From assembly GCA_015492115.1 (NCBI GenBank), contig WGFS01000003.1, forward strand, positions 1 to 7,216: a stretch of DNA of 7,216 nt, written 5' to 3'. Under the pieces are notes generated by a model that was not told where the DNA came from, ran no database searches, and was given only the letters and a program-made list of their open reading frames with translations. Origin of the DNA: Aquificaceae bacterium. Its GTDB lineage: Bacteria; Aquificota; Aquificia; Aquificales; Aquificaceae. The stretch's first letter is position 1, and each line of letters opens with the position of its first letter. Both the position numbers and the translations under genes were made by a program. This document shows positions 1 to 6,396 of the stretch, piece by piece.

Positions 1-377
1 CCCTCACTCTGGGCACGCCTGACGACCTCCTTCAATCTTTCCTCAAGGACCTTGACAGACTCCTCCATGTCCTCTTTCTGGGAGGAGGCGAGCTTTGGAA
101 AGCTCGTTATCTCTATCGTCTCAAGTATAGGCTTCCTATCCCTGTCGTAGATTATCCCTATCCAGACACCGTATATTCCCGTCTCCCTCCACTCGGCGGG
201 CTGGGTTTTTGATTCGTAATAAACCCTGACCTGACCCTCGCCGAGGACGTCAAGTATAGCCTCCCTGTCCTCCGGTGTTATGGGAACCTTGTTTATGTAT
301 ATGATGTGTTCCTCTCCCTTCTCCAAGAAGTCTTTGAGGGCGTGGAGTATCTCCGTAAGTATGGGAACCGCGTTCAT
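1..377 (-). CDS. hupH: HupH/HyaF-like hydrogenase expression protein, 3' end cut by window edge
   Basis: Translating the minus strand from base 377 gives 125 residues with no stop before the window edge. They begin MNAVPILTEILHALKDFLEK and contain VPITPEDREAILDVLGEGQV (31-50), GVWIGIIYD (70-78) and a charged C-terminal helix. This matches what I recall of the C-terminal domain of HupH/HyaF, a protein that helps mature the Fe-S small subunit of uptake hydrogenases. Family members are usually near 280 residues with a related region ahead of this domain; here the gene opens directly at the C-terminal-type domain, so it looks like a stand-alone short form. The ATG overlaps the preceding hyaE stop as TGATG. 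An in-frame GTG at 383-381 sits about 5 bases after a GGAGGAG ribosome site and could be the true start. It is the last visible gene of the hya operon. The family call is fairly sure, the exact role less so. Confidence 0.75.
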   Translation of the reverse strand, partial: MNAVPILTEILHALKDFLEKGEEHIIYINKVPITPEDREAILDVLGEGQVRVYYESKTQPAEWRETGIYGVWIGIIYDRDRKPILETIEITSFPKLASSQKEDMEESVKVLEERLKEVVRRAQSE

Positions 378-718
378 CAGCACAGGAGCTCCTCCAGGGC
401 ACGGTTGTACTCAGCCCAGCTCCTTATTCCCTCAAGTCTGTTGACGAGCTTTCCCTCTTTGAAGAAGAGAACCACCGGGGCGAAGTAAACCTTTAGCTCG
501 GAGAGCTCCTTGACCTCGTCAATATCGCACCATAGGAAAGGTGCTTTCTTTCCAAAGGTCTTTGCGAGCTCAGGGAAGACAACGTCCACGTCAAAGATCT
601 CCCTTACCTTTGAAAAGTCCTTCTCGGACCTAACGTACAGGACAAATGTCTCCTTTCCCTCAATCAGCTCTCTCAACCGACCCTGCCGAAGTCTTTCAAG
701 CTCCTTGAGTCTCTCCAT
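377..718 (-). CDS. hyaE: HyaE-like thioredoxin-fold hydrogenase chaperone
   Basis: A 113-residue protein with a thioredoxin-like order of elements: a charged N-terminal helix (1-20), strand ETFVLYVR (23-30), helix, strand FLWCDID (61-67), then YFAPVVLFFKEGKLV (78-92) with P81 at the usual cis-proline place, and a final helix. The ending GIRSWAE (97-103) resembles the GIxxWAE of E. coli HyaE as I remember it. There is no CxxC redox motif; the only cysteines are C64 and the last residue C113. This fits HyaE, thought to be a chaperone that binds the Tat signal of the hydrogenase small subunit, and argues against an active thioredoxin. Its first 23 bases overlap the end of hyaD, and an AAGGAAGG site lies just ahead of the ATG, so the two are probably translated in a coupled way. 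A generic thioredoxin-fold protein is the alternative. Confidence 0.72.
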   Translation of the reverse strand: MERLKELERLRQGRLRELIEGKETFVLYVRSEKDFSKVREIFDVDVVFPELAKTFGKKAPFLWCDIDEVKELSELKVYFAPVVLFFKEGKLVNRLEGIRSWAEYNRALEELLC

Positions 719-1190
719 CCTTCCTTTTCACCTCCAGACCCCAGGACCTCAGCTGGCAAACCGCTACATCAACGAGTTCTGGGAGTTTTGCCTCTATCTC
801 AGGGGAGAGCTCTGTGCCGAGCTCTATGGTCTTGGGTTCTATTCCCATCACGACTATCTCTTTGGGTCCCCTTCCCCTCAGCTCCATGAGTCCCAGAACC
901 TCCTGAAACCCGAGCTCGTGCATGGAGACCTTCCTCCTGAAGTATCCCCTGACCTCATCTCCCTTCAAGGTGTATAGGGTTCCCGGTGGCTCCCCTCCAG
1001 ATATGGCGTCCAGGACGAGGAGCTTCTCCGCGTCTTCTATAAAGTAGAGGAGGTCAAGCCCCAGGGTTCCCCCGTCTATCAGCTTCACCCCCTCGGGTAT
1101 AGTGTAATTCCTCTGCAGAAGCTCAAGAGCCCTCACCCCGAGACCCTCGTCTGATAGGAGGAGGTTTCCTATCCCGAGGACCACTACCAT
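696..1190 (-). CDS. hyaD: Hydrogenase maturation protease (peptidase M52, HyaD/HupD type)
   Basis: A 164-residue cytosolic protease that removes the C-terminal tail of the large subunit once nickel is in place. The family opening GIGNLLLSDEGLGVRALELL (6-25) is present, followed by IDGGTLGLDLL (38-48), VLDAI (59-63) and MHELGFQEVL (90-99). By alignment with E. coli HybD the metal-probing ligands E16, D62 and H93 correspond to E15, D61 and H91 here, so the enzyme looks intact. The likely substrate is HyaB, encoded three genes upstream, whose DPCLACSTH motif is followed by a removable tail. The ATG overlaps the end of hupE by 7 bases, and the 3' end overlaps hyaE by 23 bases, which suggests translational coupling through the block. 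The length is normal for the family and I see no damaged motif. Confidence 0.93.
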   Translation of the reverse strand: MVVVLGIGNLLLSDEGLGVRALELLQRNYTIPEGVKLIDGGTLGLDLLYFIEDAEKLLVLDAISGGEPPGTLYTLKGDEVRGYFRRKVSMHELGFQEVLGLMELRGRGPKEIVVMGIEPKTIELGTELSPEIEAKLPELVDVAVCQLRSWGLEVKRKDGETQGA

Positions 1191-1738
1191 ACCAGGAATA
1201 CGCCGAAGGCGAGCATGAGCACCCCTGCGAGCTTGGTGAGGCGCTCCCTAATCAGGGACCCCGCCAGCATCCCCGAGAGGTGGAGGAGAGAGGTGGAACT
1301 GAGAAAGCCCATCATGTAGGCGAAGGGAGAGAGCGTGCCCGGCATCTCAAGCCCGTGGAGGTTTCCGTGGACGAGCCCCGATAGGGCTATAACTGGCAAG
1401 ACCCACCTCAGGGCAACTTCTCCCTTAAGGAGAAGTGTTCCCATGGCTATCACGCTCAGGGCAACTCCGAGCTCTGCGAGGGGAAAGCCAATTCCCCATA
1501 TGCCGAGGAGTGAGCCAAGGAACATGGAGCTCAGGAATGTGAGCACCGGTAGGAACGCCCTTCTTCCGAGGGCGTAGGCACCCCACAGACCAACCGCCAC
1601 CGCAACAGCGAGGTGGTCTATGCCGAGCATAGGATGAAGAAATCCAGAAGAGAAGGCGTTTCCACCTGCGTGAAGGTGCCCGGGGTGGGCTAAAACGACT
1701 CCGATGAACCCGAGGGTTCCGAGAAGAACCTTCCTCAT
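1184..1738 (-). CDS. hupE: HupE/UreJ family nickel permease or accessory membrane protein
   Basis: A 184-residue, very hydrophobic membrane protein. It starts with a signal-like segment (MRKVLLGTLGFIGVVLA, 1-17) followed by a histidine cluster HPGHLH (18-23). The family hallmark HPMLGIDHLAVAVAVG (35-50) is complete, and a second conserved histidine region HGNLHG (124-129) lies in a later membrane segment. I count roughly six membrane spans after the signal: about 35-56, 61-82, 86-104, 110-127, 137-158 and 166-184. HupE/UreJ proteins are linked to nickel uptake for NiFe hydrogenase or urease; with no urease genes here and hydrogenase genes on both sides, supply of nickel to this hydrogenase is the natural reading. 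A strong AAGGAGGT site precedes the ATG and the gap to hyaC is only 12 bases. Transport itself is inferred from the family. Confidence 0.92.
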   Translation of the reverse strand: MRKVLLGTLGFIGVVLAHPGHLHAGGNAFSSGFLHPMLGIDHLAVAVAVGLWGAYALGRRAFLPVLTFLSSMFLGSLLGIWGIGFPLAELGVALSVIAMGTLLLKGEVALRWVLPVIALSGLVHGNLHGLEMPGTLSPFAYMMGFLSSTSLLHLSGMLAGSLIRERLTKLAGVLMLAFGVFLVW

Positions 1739-1750
1739 CTCAAAACCTCC

Positions 1751-2458
1751 TTACTCTATATCTTCCAGATCTACAGGCTTCCCTTTAAAGAACTTGTAGC
1801 CGTTGAACATGGAGGAGAGCTCTCCGTTCTTCTTAATAGCCTCCTCCCTCACGACGAAGTAAACGTGAAGCACAGCAAAGATTATTATGAGCCATGCGAC
1901 CCAGTGATGCCACATGTGGGTGGAGAACTCACCTCCCAGAAACCACACTATCCACCCGAAGAGACTTGCCCAGAAGCCCGATGGGTTTGACATCCCGTAC
2001 ATTCCAAAGCCTGTGATTATCATGAATAGTATGGCGAGGTAAACGAGGGGGTAAACCGTCCTTGCGCAGGCGTTCCTTATGTACTCGTGCCCCTCGTCGT
2101 CCCTCATAAGAAGGATGTACTTGAGGGTTATCTCCTTGAGCCCAACCCAGTAATCCCTCCTCCAGAGGGTAGGAAGGACGAGCCTGTCCCTCTTACTGAA
2201 GAGAGCTATGAGGAGCCTGAATATGAAGCTCGCGAGGAGAACGTACCCCGCTATGAAGTGAACCTTACGGATAAGACCCATCGTGAGCCCTTCTCCGTAG
2301 GCGTAGGTAGCCTCGACCCCCGTAGGTCCCAGGAAGAAAGCCCTTCCTATGTAGAGCCCGGTCGCAAAGAGGGTTATTATCGTCAGGAAGTTTACCCAGT
2401 GCCATATCCTCAGCCCCGGGCTGAAGATGTATATCTTCTTTGCGGTCTCTATCCTCAT
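1751..2458 (-). CDS. hyaC: NiFe-hydrogenase b-type cytochrome subunit
   Basis: A 235-residue integral membrane di-heme cytochrome b that anchors the hydrogenase and passes its electrons to the quinone pool. Four hydrophobic spans are visible, about 19-40, 64-87, 132-155 and 184-203. Likely heme ligands are H20 (RIWHWVNF), H67 (RKVHFIAGY), H184 (HMWHHWVAW) and H198 (AVLHVYFVV). The 14-residue gap between the last two equals that of the ligands I recall for Wolinella HydC (H186 and H200), which supports the assignment. H185 next to H184 makes the exact residue uncertain. An AAGGAGGT site just ahead of the ATG and the 12-base gap after hyaB fix the start. The position directly after the large-subunit gene is the usual one for HyaC/HupC/HoxZ. 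The soluble C-terminal tail (204-235) is short and acidic. Confidence 0.93.
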   Translation of the reverse strand: MRIETAKKIYIFSPGLRIWHWVNFLTIITLFATGLYIGRAFFLGPTGVEATYAYGEGLTMGLIRKVHFIAGYVLLASFIFRLLIALFSKRDRLVLPTLWRRDYWVGLKEITLKYILLMRDDEGHEYIRNACARTVYPLVYLAILFMIITGFGMYGMSNPSGFWASLFGWIVWFLGGEFSTHMWHHWVAWLIIIFAVLHVYFVVREEAIKKNGELSSMFNGYKFFKGKPVDLEDIE

Positions 2459-2470
2459 GCCTCACCTCCT

Positions 2471-4372
2471 TCAGCAGGCGGGAAGACCTCCCTGAACCTT
2501 GACCTCAACTATCTCCCTTCCTTCCGTATCGTAGAGGTGCGTTGAGCAGGCGAGACAGGGGTCAAAGGAGTGTATCCCCTTGAGGACCTCTACCGGCTTT
2601 TCGGGAACCTTCACTACCGTATCCTTCATGCACTCCTCAAAGGCTCCCTGTCCTCCCATGGGGTCTCTCGGGCTTCCGTTCCATGTTGTAGGGACGACGC
2701 ACTGGTAGTTGGCTATCTTACCTTCCTTTATGTGAACCCAGTGTCCGAGTGCTCCCCTCGGAGCTTCCGTTATCCCTACTCCCTTGGCCTCCCTGGGCCA
2801 CTTCTGGGGCTCCCACTTCTCCATGTTGGCGACCGTGGTATCCCCGGCCTTTATGTTGTCTATAAGCTTCTTAAAGAAGTAGAGGTTTGCGGCTACCCCG
2901 ACCTGAGCCTCGAGCCCTCTCGCTGCGGTCCTTCCCACGGTAGTCGGAAGCCAGACGTGTGGAGGTAACCCTAAAACCTTTGAAACCGTGTCTATCTGTC
3001 TTACTATCATCTCGTCCATCCAGGAGGGCTTAACGTGTCCCTGCTTAACCGCGGTGTAGGTGACTATGTATCTCGCGAGGGGTCCCACCTCGCAGGGCTT
3101 TCCCCTCCACCTGGGGGACTTGAGCCAGGAGTACTTGCCCTGTTCGTCAAGATACTTCCAGTGGGTCTTCGTCCCCTCCTTCGGTCCCGTGTAGTTGGGT
3201 TCCGTTATCCCCTCCCAGGGGTGAAGTCCTTTAGACTCGTCGGGATACCTGTACCAGGAGTGGGCTACGAACTCCTGAATGACCTCCGGGTCTGTGAAGT
3301 CCTTGCCCACCATCGGGTGGTACTTTGCCTTATCCACTCCCTTAGCAAAGTCCTCAACGACTCCATTTGAGTGGTATAGAATCTTGTTGTGGTAATCTCC
3401 TCCCTTTATGTCCTCGTAGGGCTCGTCGGGGAACTCCCCGTAGCCGAGAACCCTCCTCTTTGCTAAACCTCCTCCGTAGGTCCATCCCTTCTGAACGTAG
3501 ATGTGCCCTATCGCGAGGAGGTCTATCAGATAGAAGAGGTTGATTGCCTCAGCCTGGGTGTATATGGCATCCTCAACCACCGCCAGCTTCTCGGCGTTTA
3601 TTGGAGCGTTCATGTTGTCCATAGAGATGGAGCACATCATCCCACCCACTATGTAATGGGGGTGTGGGTTCTTCCCTCCGAAAACAACCTGTGGAATGAA
3701 CATCTCCCTCTGGACGTCAAGCATGTTCAGGTAGTGGGCGACAGCCATCAGGTGAACCTCTGGAGGCAGGAGCTTGTAGTCCGGATGGTCCCACCAGTGG
3801 GCTGAGAATATACCCAGCTGTCCGCTCTCCACAAGCTTCTTAATTTTCTCCTGGAAGGCTCTGAAGTACCCGGGCGTAGCCTTTGGGAACTTCCTCGGGT
3901 ATGCCCTGTGCCCTAAGGGGTCTGGCATAAGCTCGGAAATTGCCCCGTACTTCTCTAAGAGTTTGTTCTGAAGGACTGCGGTAGCGACCGGGTCAGCTTT
4001 GAGAGCCTCCACCGGTGAGACCCAGTCAAGGGCGTGGAGATGGTAGAAGTGTACCGTATGGTCGTGAGCCTGAAGTGTTCCGTACATTATGTTTCTTATG
4101 TAATTGGCGTTCTTGGGTATCTTTATCCCGAGGGCGTCCTCTACGCACCTCACCGAGGCGTAGGCGTGTATTGATGTGCAGACACCACATATCCTCTGAG
4201 CAAAAGCCCACGCGTCCCTCGGGTCTCTGCCCTTCAGTATCAGCTCTATACCTCTCCACATCGTTCCTGCGGAGACCGCGTCCTTAACCCTTCCGGTCTT
4301 TTCATCAACAATGAGCTCAATCCTCAGATGTCCTTCAATCCTGGTTACCGGGTCAACAACAACCCTTTTCAT
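2471..4372 (-). CDS. hyaB: NiFe-hydrogenase large subunit, group 1 uptake type
   Basis: A 633-residue catalytic subunit carrying the NiFe(CN)2CO site, which oxidises H2. The N-terminal part has DPVTRIEGH (7-15) and RICGVCTSIHA (60-70), giving nickel ligands C62 and C65. The C-terminal part has DPCLACSTH (604-612), giving C606 and C609. E43 in RGIE corresponds to the proton-gate glutamate E28 of E. coli Hyd-1. Long stretches such as VVPTTWNGSPRDP and GVGITEAPRGALGHW match HyaB of Hyd-1. Maturation should cut after H612 and remove a 21-residue tail ending GGLPAC. It is somewhat longer than E. coli HyaB (near 597), mainly through middle-region insertions around 300-350. The ATG is 3 bases after the hyaA stop, with an AAGGAGGG site inside the hyaA end. 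There is no signal peptide; export would be by piggyback with Tat-bearing HyaA. Confidence 0.97.
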   Translation of the reverse strand: MKRVVVDPVTRIEGHLRIELIVDEKTGRVKDAVSAGTMWRGIELILKGRDPRDAWAFAQRICGVCTSIHAYASVRCVEDALGIKIPKNANYIRNIMYGTLQAHDHTVHFYHLHALDWVSPVEALKADPVATAVLQNKLLEKYGAISELMPDPLGHRAYPRKFPKATPGYFRAFQEKIKKLVESGQLGIFSAHWWDHPDYKLLPPEVHLMAVAHYLNMLDVQREMFIPQVVFGGKNPHPHYIVGGMMCSISMDNMNAPINAEKLAVVEDAIYTQAEAINLFYLIDLLAIGHIYVQKGWTYGGGLAKRRVLGYGEFPDEPYEDIKGGDYHNKILYHSNGVVEDFAKGVDKAKYHPMVGKDFTDPEVIQEFVAHSWYRYPDESKGLHPWEGITEPNYTGPKEGTKTHWKYLDEQGKYSWLKSPRWRGKPCEVGPLARYIVTYTAVKQGHVKPSWMDEMIVRQIDTVSKVLGLPPHVWLPTTVGRTAARGLEAQVGVAANLYFFKKLIDNIKAGDTTVANMEKWEPQKWPREAKGVGITEAPRGALGHWVHIKEGKIANYQCVVPTTWNGSPRDPMGGQGAFEECMKDTVVKVPEKPVEVLKGIHSFDPCLACSTHLYDTEGREIVEVKVQGGLPAC

Positions 4373-4375
4373 GGC

Positions 4376-5437
4376 TTATCCCTCCTTCTTTCCAGAGTTC
4401 CTGAGCTTTGAAGCAACTCCGTGAACGATCGCACCACCGACCGCAGTAGCGACCGCAACAGCCCCTACCCTGTCCGCATCAGCCTCCTGCTTGGGAACGG
4501 GTATGTTGGTGAGCCTCTCGTAGAAGGGTCCGTTGTCCCAGAAGTCCTTCTCAGCACACCCTATGCACCCGTGCCCTGCCTGTATGGGATAGGAGAGCCC
4601 GTTGTACCACCTTATGCTCCCGCACTGGTTGTAGGTTGTAGGTCCTCTGCACCCCATCTTGTAAAGACACCATCCCTTCCTCGCCGCGTCGTCGTCAAAG
4701 CGCTCAACGAACTGCCCCGCGTTGAAGAATGCCCTCCTGTAACAGGTGTCGTGAATCCTGTTTCCGTAGAACATCTTTGGTCTTCCCTGAGAGTCAAGGG
4801 GAGGAATCCTGTCAAATAGGACCATGTACATAACCACCCCTGTCATCACCTCCGCTATGGGAGGGCATCCGGGAACCTTGATGATCGGCTTGTTGGTTAT
4901 AACCTTGTCCACGGGAACCGCGGTCGTAGGGTTGGGTTTTGCAGCCTGGACGCATCCCCAGGAGGCGCAGGAACCCCAGGCTATGATAGCCTTGGCACCC
5001 TCAGCGGACTCCTTGAGGTGTTCAAGAAAGGGCTTTCCCGCGACTATGCAGTACATACCGTCCTCACCGAGGGGTGGGTTCCCCTCAACCGCAAGTATGT
5101 AGTTTCCCCAGTACTCCTTCATTATCTTCTTCCTGTGCTCCTCAAGGGGTTCACCCGCGGCAGCGGAGAGGGTGTCGTCGTACTCAAGGGAGATCATTGA
5201 GAGGACAACGTCCGAAGCCAGCGGGGTGGCTGACCTTATGAAGGACTCGCTGCAGCAGGTGCACTCAAGCCCGTGTATCCATATCACAGGGACTCTTGGC
5301 TTCGTCTCCATGGCTCTGACGACGGTGGGAACCATGGAGGGTGCGAGACCCATCATACCCGTTATGGTCGTCGCGAACTTTATAAAGTCCCTCCTGCTCA
5401 CCCCGTGCCTCTTGAAAGCTTCCCAGAAGGTCTCCAT
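4376..5437 (-). CDS. hyaA: NiFe-hydrogenase small subunit with six-cysteine proximal cluster, oxygen-tolerant type
   Basis: A 353-residue Fe-S subunit that wires the NiFe site to cytochrome b. A twin-arginine signal SRRDFIKF (14-21) is followed by a hydrophobic stretch to about residue 41. Proximal-cluster cysteines are C59, C61, C62, C157, C162 and C191; a constant shift of 42 maps them onto the six ligands of E. coli Hyd-1 (C17, C19, C20, C115, C120, C149). The extra pair, C61 and C162, marks the 4Fe-3S cluster linked to oxygen tolerance. Distal-cluster ligands are H229, C232, C257 and C263; medial ones are C272, C291 and C294. A hydrophobic helix near 322-345 should anchor the C-terminus in the membrane. 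I chose ATG 5437 because AAGGAGGT lies 5 bases ahead and the Tat motif is then well placed; the upstream ATG at 5467 would overlap the predicted -10 box. Confidence 0.96.
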   Translation of the reverse strand: METFWEAFKRHGVSRRDFIKFATTITGMMGLAPSMVPTVVRAMETKPRVPVIWIHGLECTCCSESFIRSATPLASDVVLSMISLEYDDTLSAAAGEPLEEHRKKIMKEYWGNYILAVEGNPPLGEDGMYCIVAGKPFLEHLKESAEGAKAIIAWGSCASWGCVQAAKPNPTTAVPVDKVITNKPIIKVPGCPPIAEVMTGVVMYMVLFDRIPPLDSQGRPKMFYGNRIHDTCYRRAFFNAGQFVERFDDDAARKGWCLYKMGCRGPTTYNQCGSIRWYNGLSYPIQAGHGCIGCAEKDFWDNGPFYERLTNIPVPKQEADADRVGAVAVATAVGGAIVHGVASKLRNSGKKEG

Positions 5438-5442
5438 ACCCC

Positions 5443-5450
5443 ACCTCCTT
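5443..5450 (-). promoter_or_regulatory. Strong ribosome binding site of hyaA
   Basis: On the minus strand this reads AAGGAGGT, a full match to the 16S anti-Shine-Dalgarno, ending 5 bases before ATG 5437. It decides the hyaA start against the upstream in-frame ATG at 5467. Its first two bases fall inside the operator-like 18-mer at 5449-5466. Confidence 0.88.
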
Positions 5451-5466
5451 AATGAACAATCATTCA
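5449..5466. promoter_or_regulatory. TetR-type operator candidate, palindrome 1
   Basis: The plus strand reads TTAATGAACAATCATTCA. Its core is an exact inverted repeat, AATGA-N4-TCATT, at 5451-5464. The 18-mer agrees at 14 of 16 fixed positions with the box I recall for the TetR-family regulator FadR of Bacillus, TGAATGANTANTCATTCA. It lies between the -10 box and the ribosome site and covers the expected transcription start, so bound protein would block the hya promoter. The TetR gene at 6481-7089 is the obvious candidate ligand, but binding is inferred. Confidence 0.62.
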
Positions 5467-5477
5467 ATTATATGATT
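5458..5477. promoter_or_regulatory. Operator candidate, palindrome 2 over the -10 box
   Basis: The plus strand reads AATCATTCAATTATATGATT. Outer arms AATCAT and ATGATT are exact inverted repeats and 8 of 10 base pairs are symmetric overall. It shares the ATCATT half-site with palindrome 1; the two centres are 10 bases apart, close to one helical turn, so two dimers could sit on the same face. It contains the whole TATAAT box. AT-rich DNA yields chance palindromes, so confidence is moderate. Confidence 0.5.
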
Positions 5478-5499
5478 TTACTTAGTTTCTATTTGTCAA
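5467..5499 (-). promoter_or_regulatory. Candidate hya promoter with long 21-base spacer
   Basis: The minus strand has a perfect TTGACA (5499-5494) and a perfect TATAAT (5472-5467) separated by 21 bases (5493-5473). Transcription would start near 5460, leaving a leader of about 22 bases that holds the hyaA ribosome site. The usual spacer is 16-18 bases. A pairing of TTGACA with AATCAT at 16 bases fits only 4 of 6 positions. Either the promoter is weak without an activator, or one hexamer is a coincidence. Confidence 0.55.
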
Positions 5500-5520
5500 T
5501 AAAGAAGTTCTTAGGGGTTA

Positions 5521-5543
5521 TATAAGACCTACTTATAAGACCT
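5521..5543. repeat. 10-base direct repeat at the end of the cyclase gene
   Basis: The plus strand shows TATAAGACCT at 5521-5530 and again at 5534-5543, three bases apart, a 13-base period. The second copy overlaps the last codons and stop of the diguanylate cyclase gene; the first lies about 22 bases upstream of the hya -35 box. It could be a regulator site or chance. Confidence 0.5.
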
Positions 5544-6384
5544 CAGAACGGTTCTTCCCCTTTTCCTTGGCAAGGTACATGGCTCTATCCACGCGGTTGA
5601 AGAGTGTATCTATATCGTCACCACCTTTGAGCTGTGTTACCCCTATGCTTACCGTGACAGGACCTATACCGAAGTCCTCAAACTCTATACGTCTTCTTAT
5701 CCTCTCCGCAACCTTCAGGGCTCTGTCTGCATCGGTTTCAGGCAGTATTACCAGAAACTCCTCACCTCCAAACCTACCGACGTAGTCGGTTCTTCTGAGT
5801 TCTCTGTTTATTACCCCTGCGATTTTCTTCAATACCTCGTCACCCTTTTGGTGCCCGTAGGTGTCGTTAAGATCTTTAAAGTTGTCAACGTCTATAAAGA
5901 GTAAGGACAGAGCATTACCGTACCTCCTTGAACGCTCTATCTCTTTAGTGAGTATTTCCTCTACCTTTCGCCTGTTGTAAAAGCCCGTGAGTCCATCGGT
6001 ATCCGCCAGAAATCTCAGTTCACTTATCAAATCCGTTATGTATGAATCCAGGTAAAGTTCCATGAACAGAGCTTCGTCAAGCTTCTCCGCTACAAGGATA
6101 TGAAAGTCTCTTTCATCGTGCTCATGATGGGCGTAAGGTTCCTCTCCATTCTGTAACCTCTTTACAGGACAGGCATATTTACCTTGAACCTCCCAGCATG
6201 GTCTGTCTGTTCCATGGGTTATCTCGTAACACTTGCTCCTTCCCTCCTGACGTGTAAACTTCTTGCTGGCTTTGTCGTTCATGAGAACTACGTTACAGTC
6301 GGGATCAATAACTATCACCGGAAAGGGCAACTTGTCACAGTGGCTCAAAAGCCCCTCCCTCTTTAACCTTTTAAAAACCTTCAT
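5533..6384 (-). CDS. PAS-GGDEF diguanylate cyclase with Cys/His-rich PAS domain
   Basis: A 283-residue soluble protein predicted to make cyclic di-GMP from two GTP. The PAS-like region (about 14-105) has strand FPVIVIDPDCNVVLMND (21-37) and a Cys/His motif: C52, H57, C63 and C72 in CYEITHGTDRPC plus CP, then H86, H87 and H89. Such motifs recur in PAS sensors and may hold a metal, heme or Fe-S group. The GGDEF domain (about 126-283) is complete: DTDGLTGFYNRR (128-139), metal-binding D165 in FIDVDNFKDLND, active site GGEEF (206-210), and VSIGVT. An inhibitory RxxD site (R197-D200) lies five residues before GGEEF, so product feedback is expected. Start 6384 has AGGAGG six bases ahead; an upstream frame to 6450 has no good site. 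A 96-base gap separates it from tetR, and I see no convincing promoter or terminator there. The signal sensed and the link to hydrogenase are inferred. Confidence 0.9.
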   Translation of the reverse strand: MKVFKRLKREGLLSHCDKLPFPVIVIDPDCNVVLMNDKASKKFTRQEGRSKCYEITHGTDRPCWEVQGKYACPVKRLQNGEEPYAHHEHDERDFHILVAEKLDEALFMELYLDSYITDLISELRFLADTDGLTGFYNRRKVEEILTKEIERSRRYGNALSLLFIDVDNFKDLNDTYGHQKGDEVLKKIAGVINRELRRTDYVGRFGGEEFLVILPETDADRALKVAERIRRRIEFEDFGIGPVTVSIGVTQLKGGDDIDTLFNRVDRAMYLAKEKGKNRSEVL

Positions 6385-6390
6385 GGCTCC

Positions 6391-6396
6391 CCTCCT
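6391..6396 (-). promoter_or_regulatory. Ribosome binding site deciding the diguanylate cyclase start
   Basis: The minus strand reads AGGAGG six bases before ATG 6384. It favours this start over the in-frame ATG at 6450, which would add 22 residues of low family likeness (MLKQGDGVFKFLSGE and on) and has no comparable site. Confidence 0.78.

Noticed and set aside
377..718. Active thioredoxin for the 113-residue protein.
   Set aside because: It has no CxxC motif; the fold and the GIRSWAE ending fit HyaE better.
2087..2545. Long open frame on the plus strand opposite hyaC and the end of hyaB, with similar ones at 510-977, 2570-2968, 4421-4819 and 6263-6760.
   Set aside because: They lie antisense to well-recognised proteins, have no family features or good ribosome sites, and reflect codon bias of the real genes.
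5438..5467. Upstream in-frame ATG at 5467 for hyaA, adding ten residues (MNDCSLRRWG).
   Set aside because: It overlaps the predicted -10 box, lies ahead of the expected transcript start and has no ribosome site; ATG 5437 has AAGGAGGT 5 bases before it.
5438..5532. A sigma-54 promoter (TGGCAC-N5-TTGC) as found for some other hydrogenase operons.
   Set aside because: No GG/GC pair at the required spacing was found in the gap ahead of hyaA.
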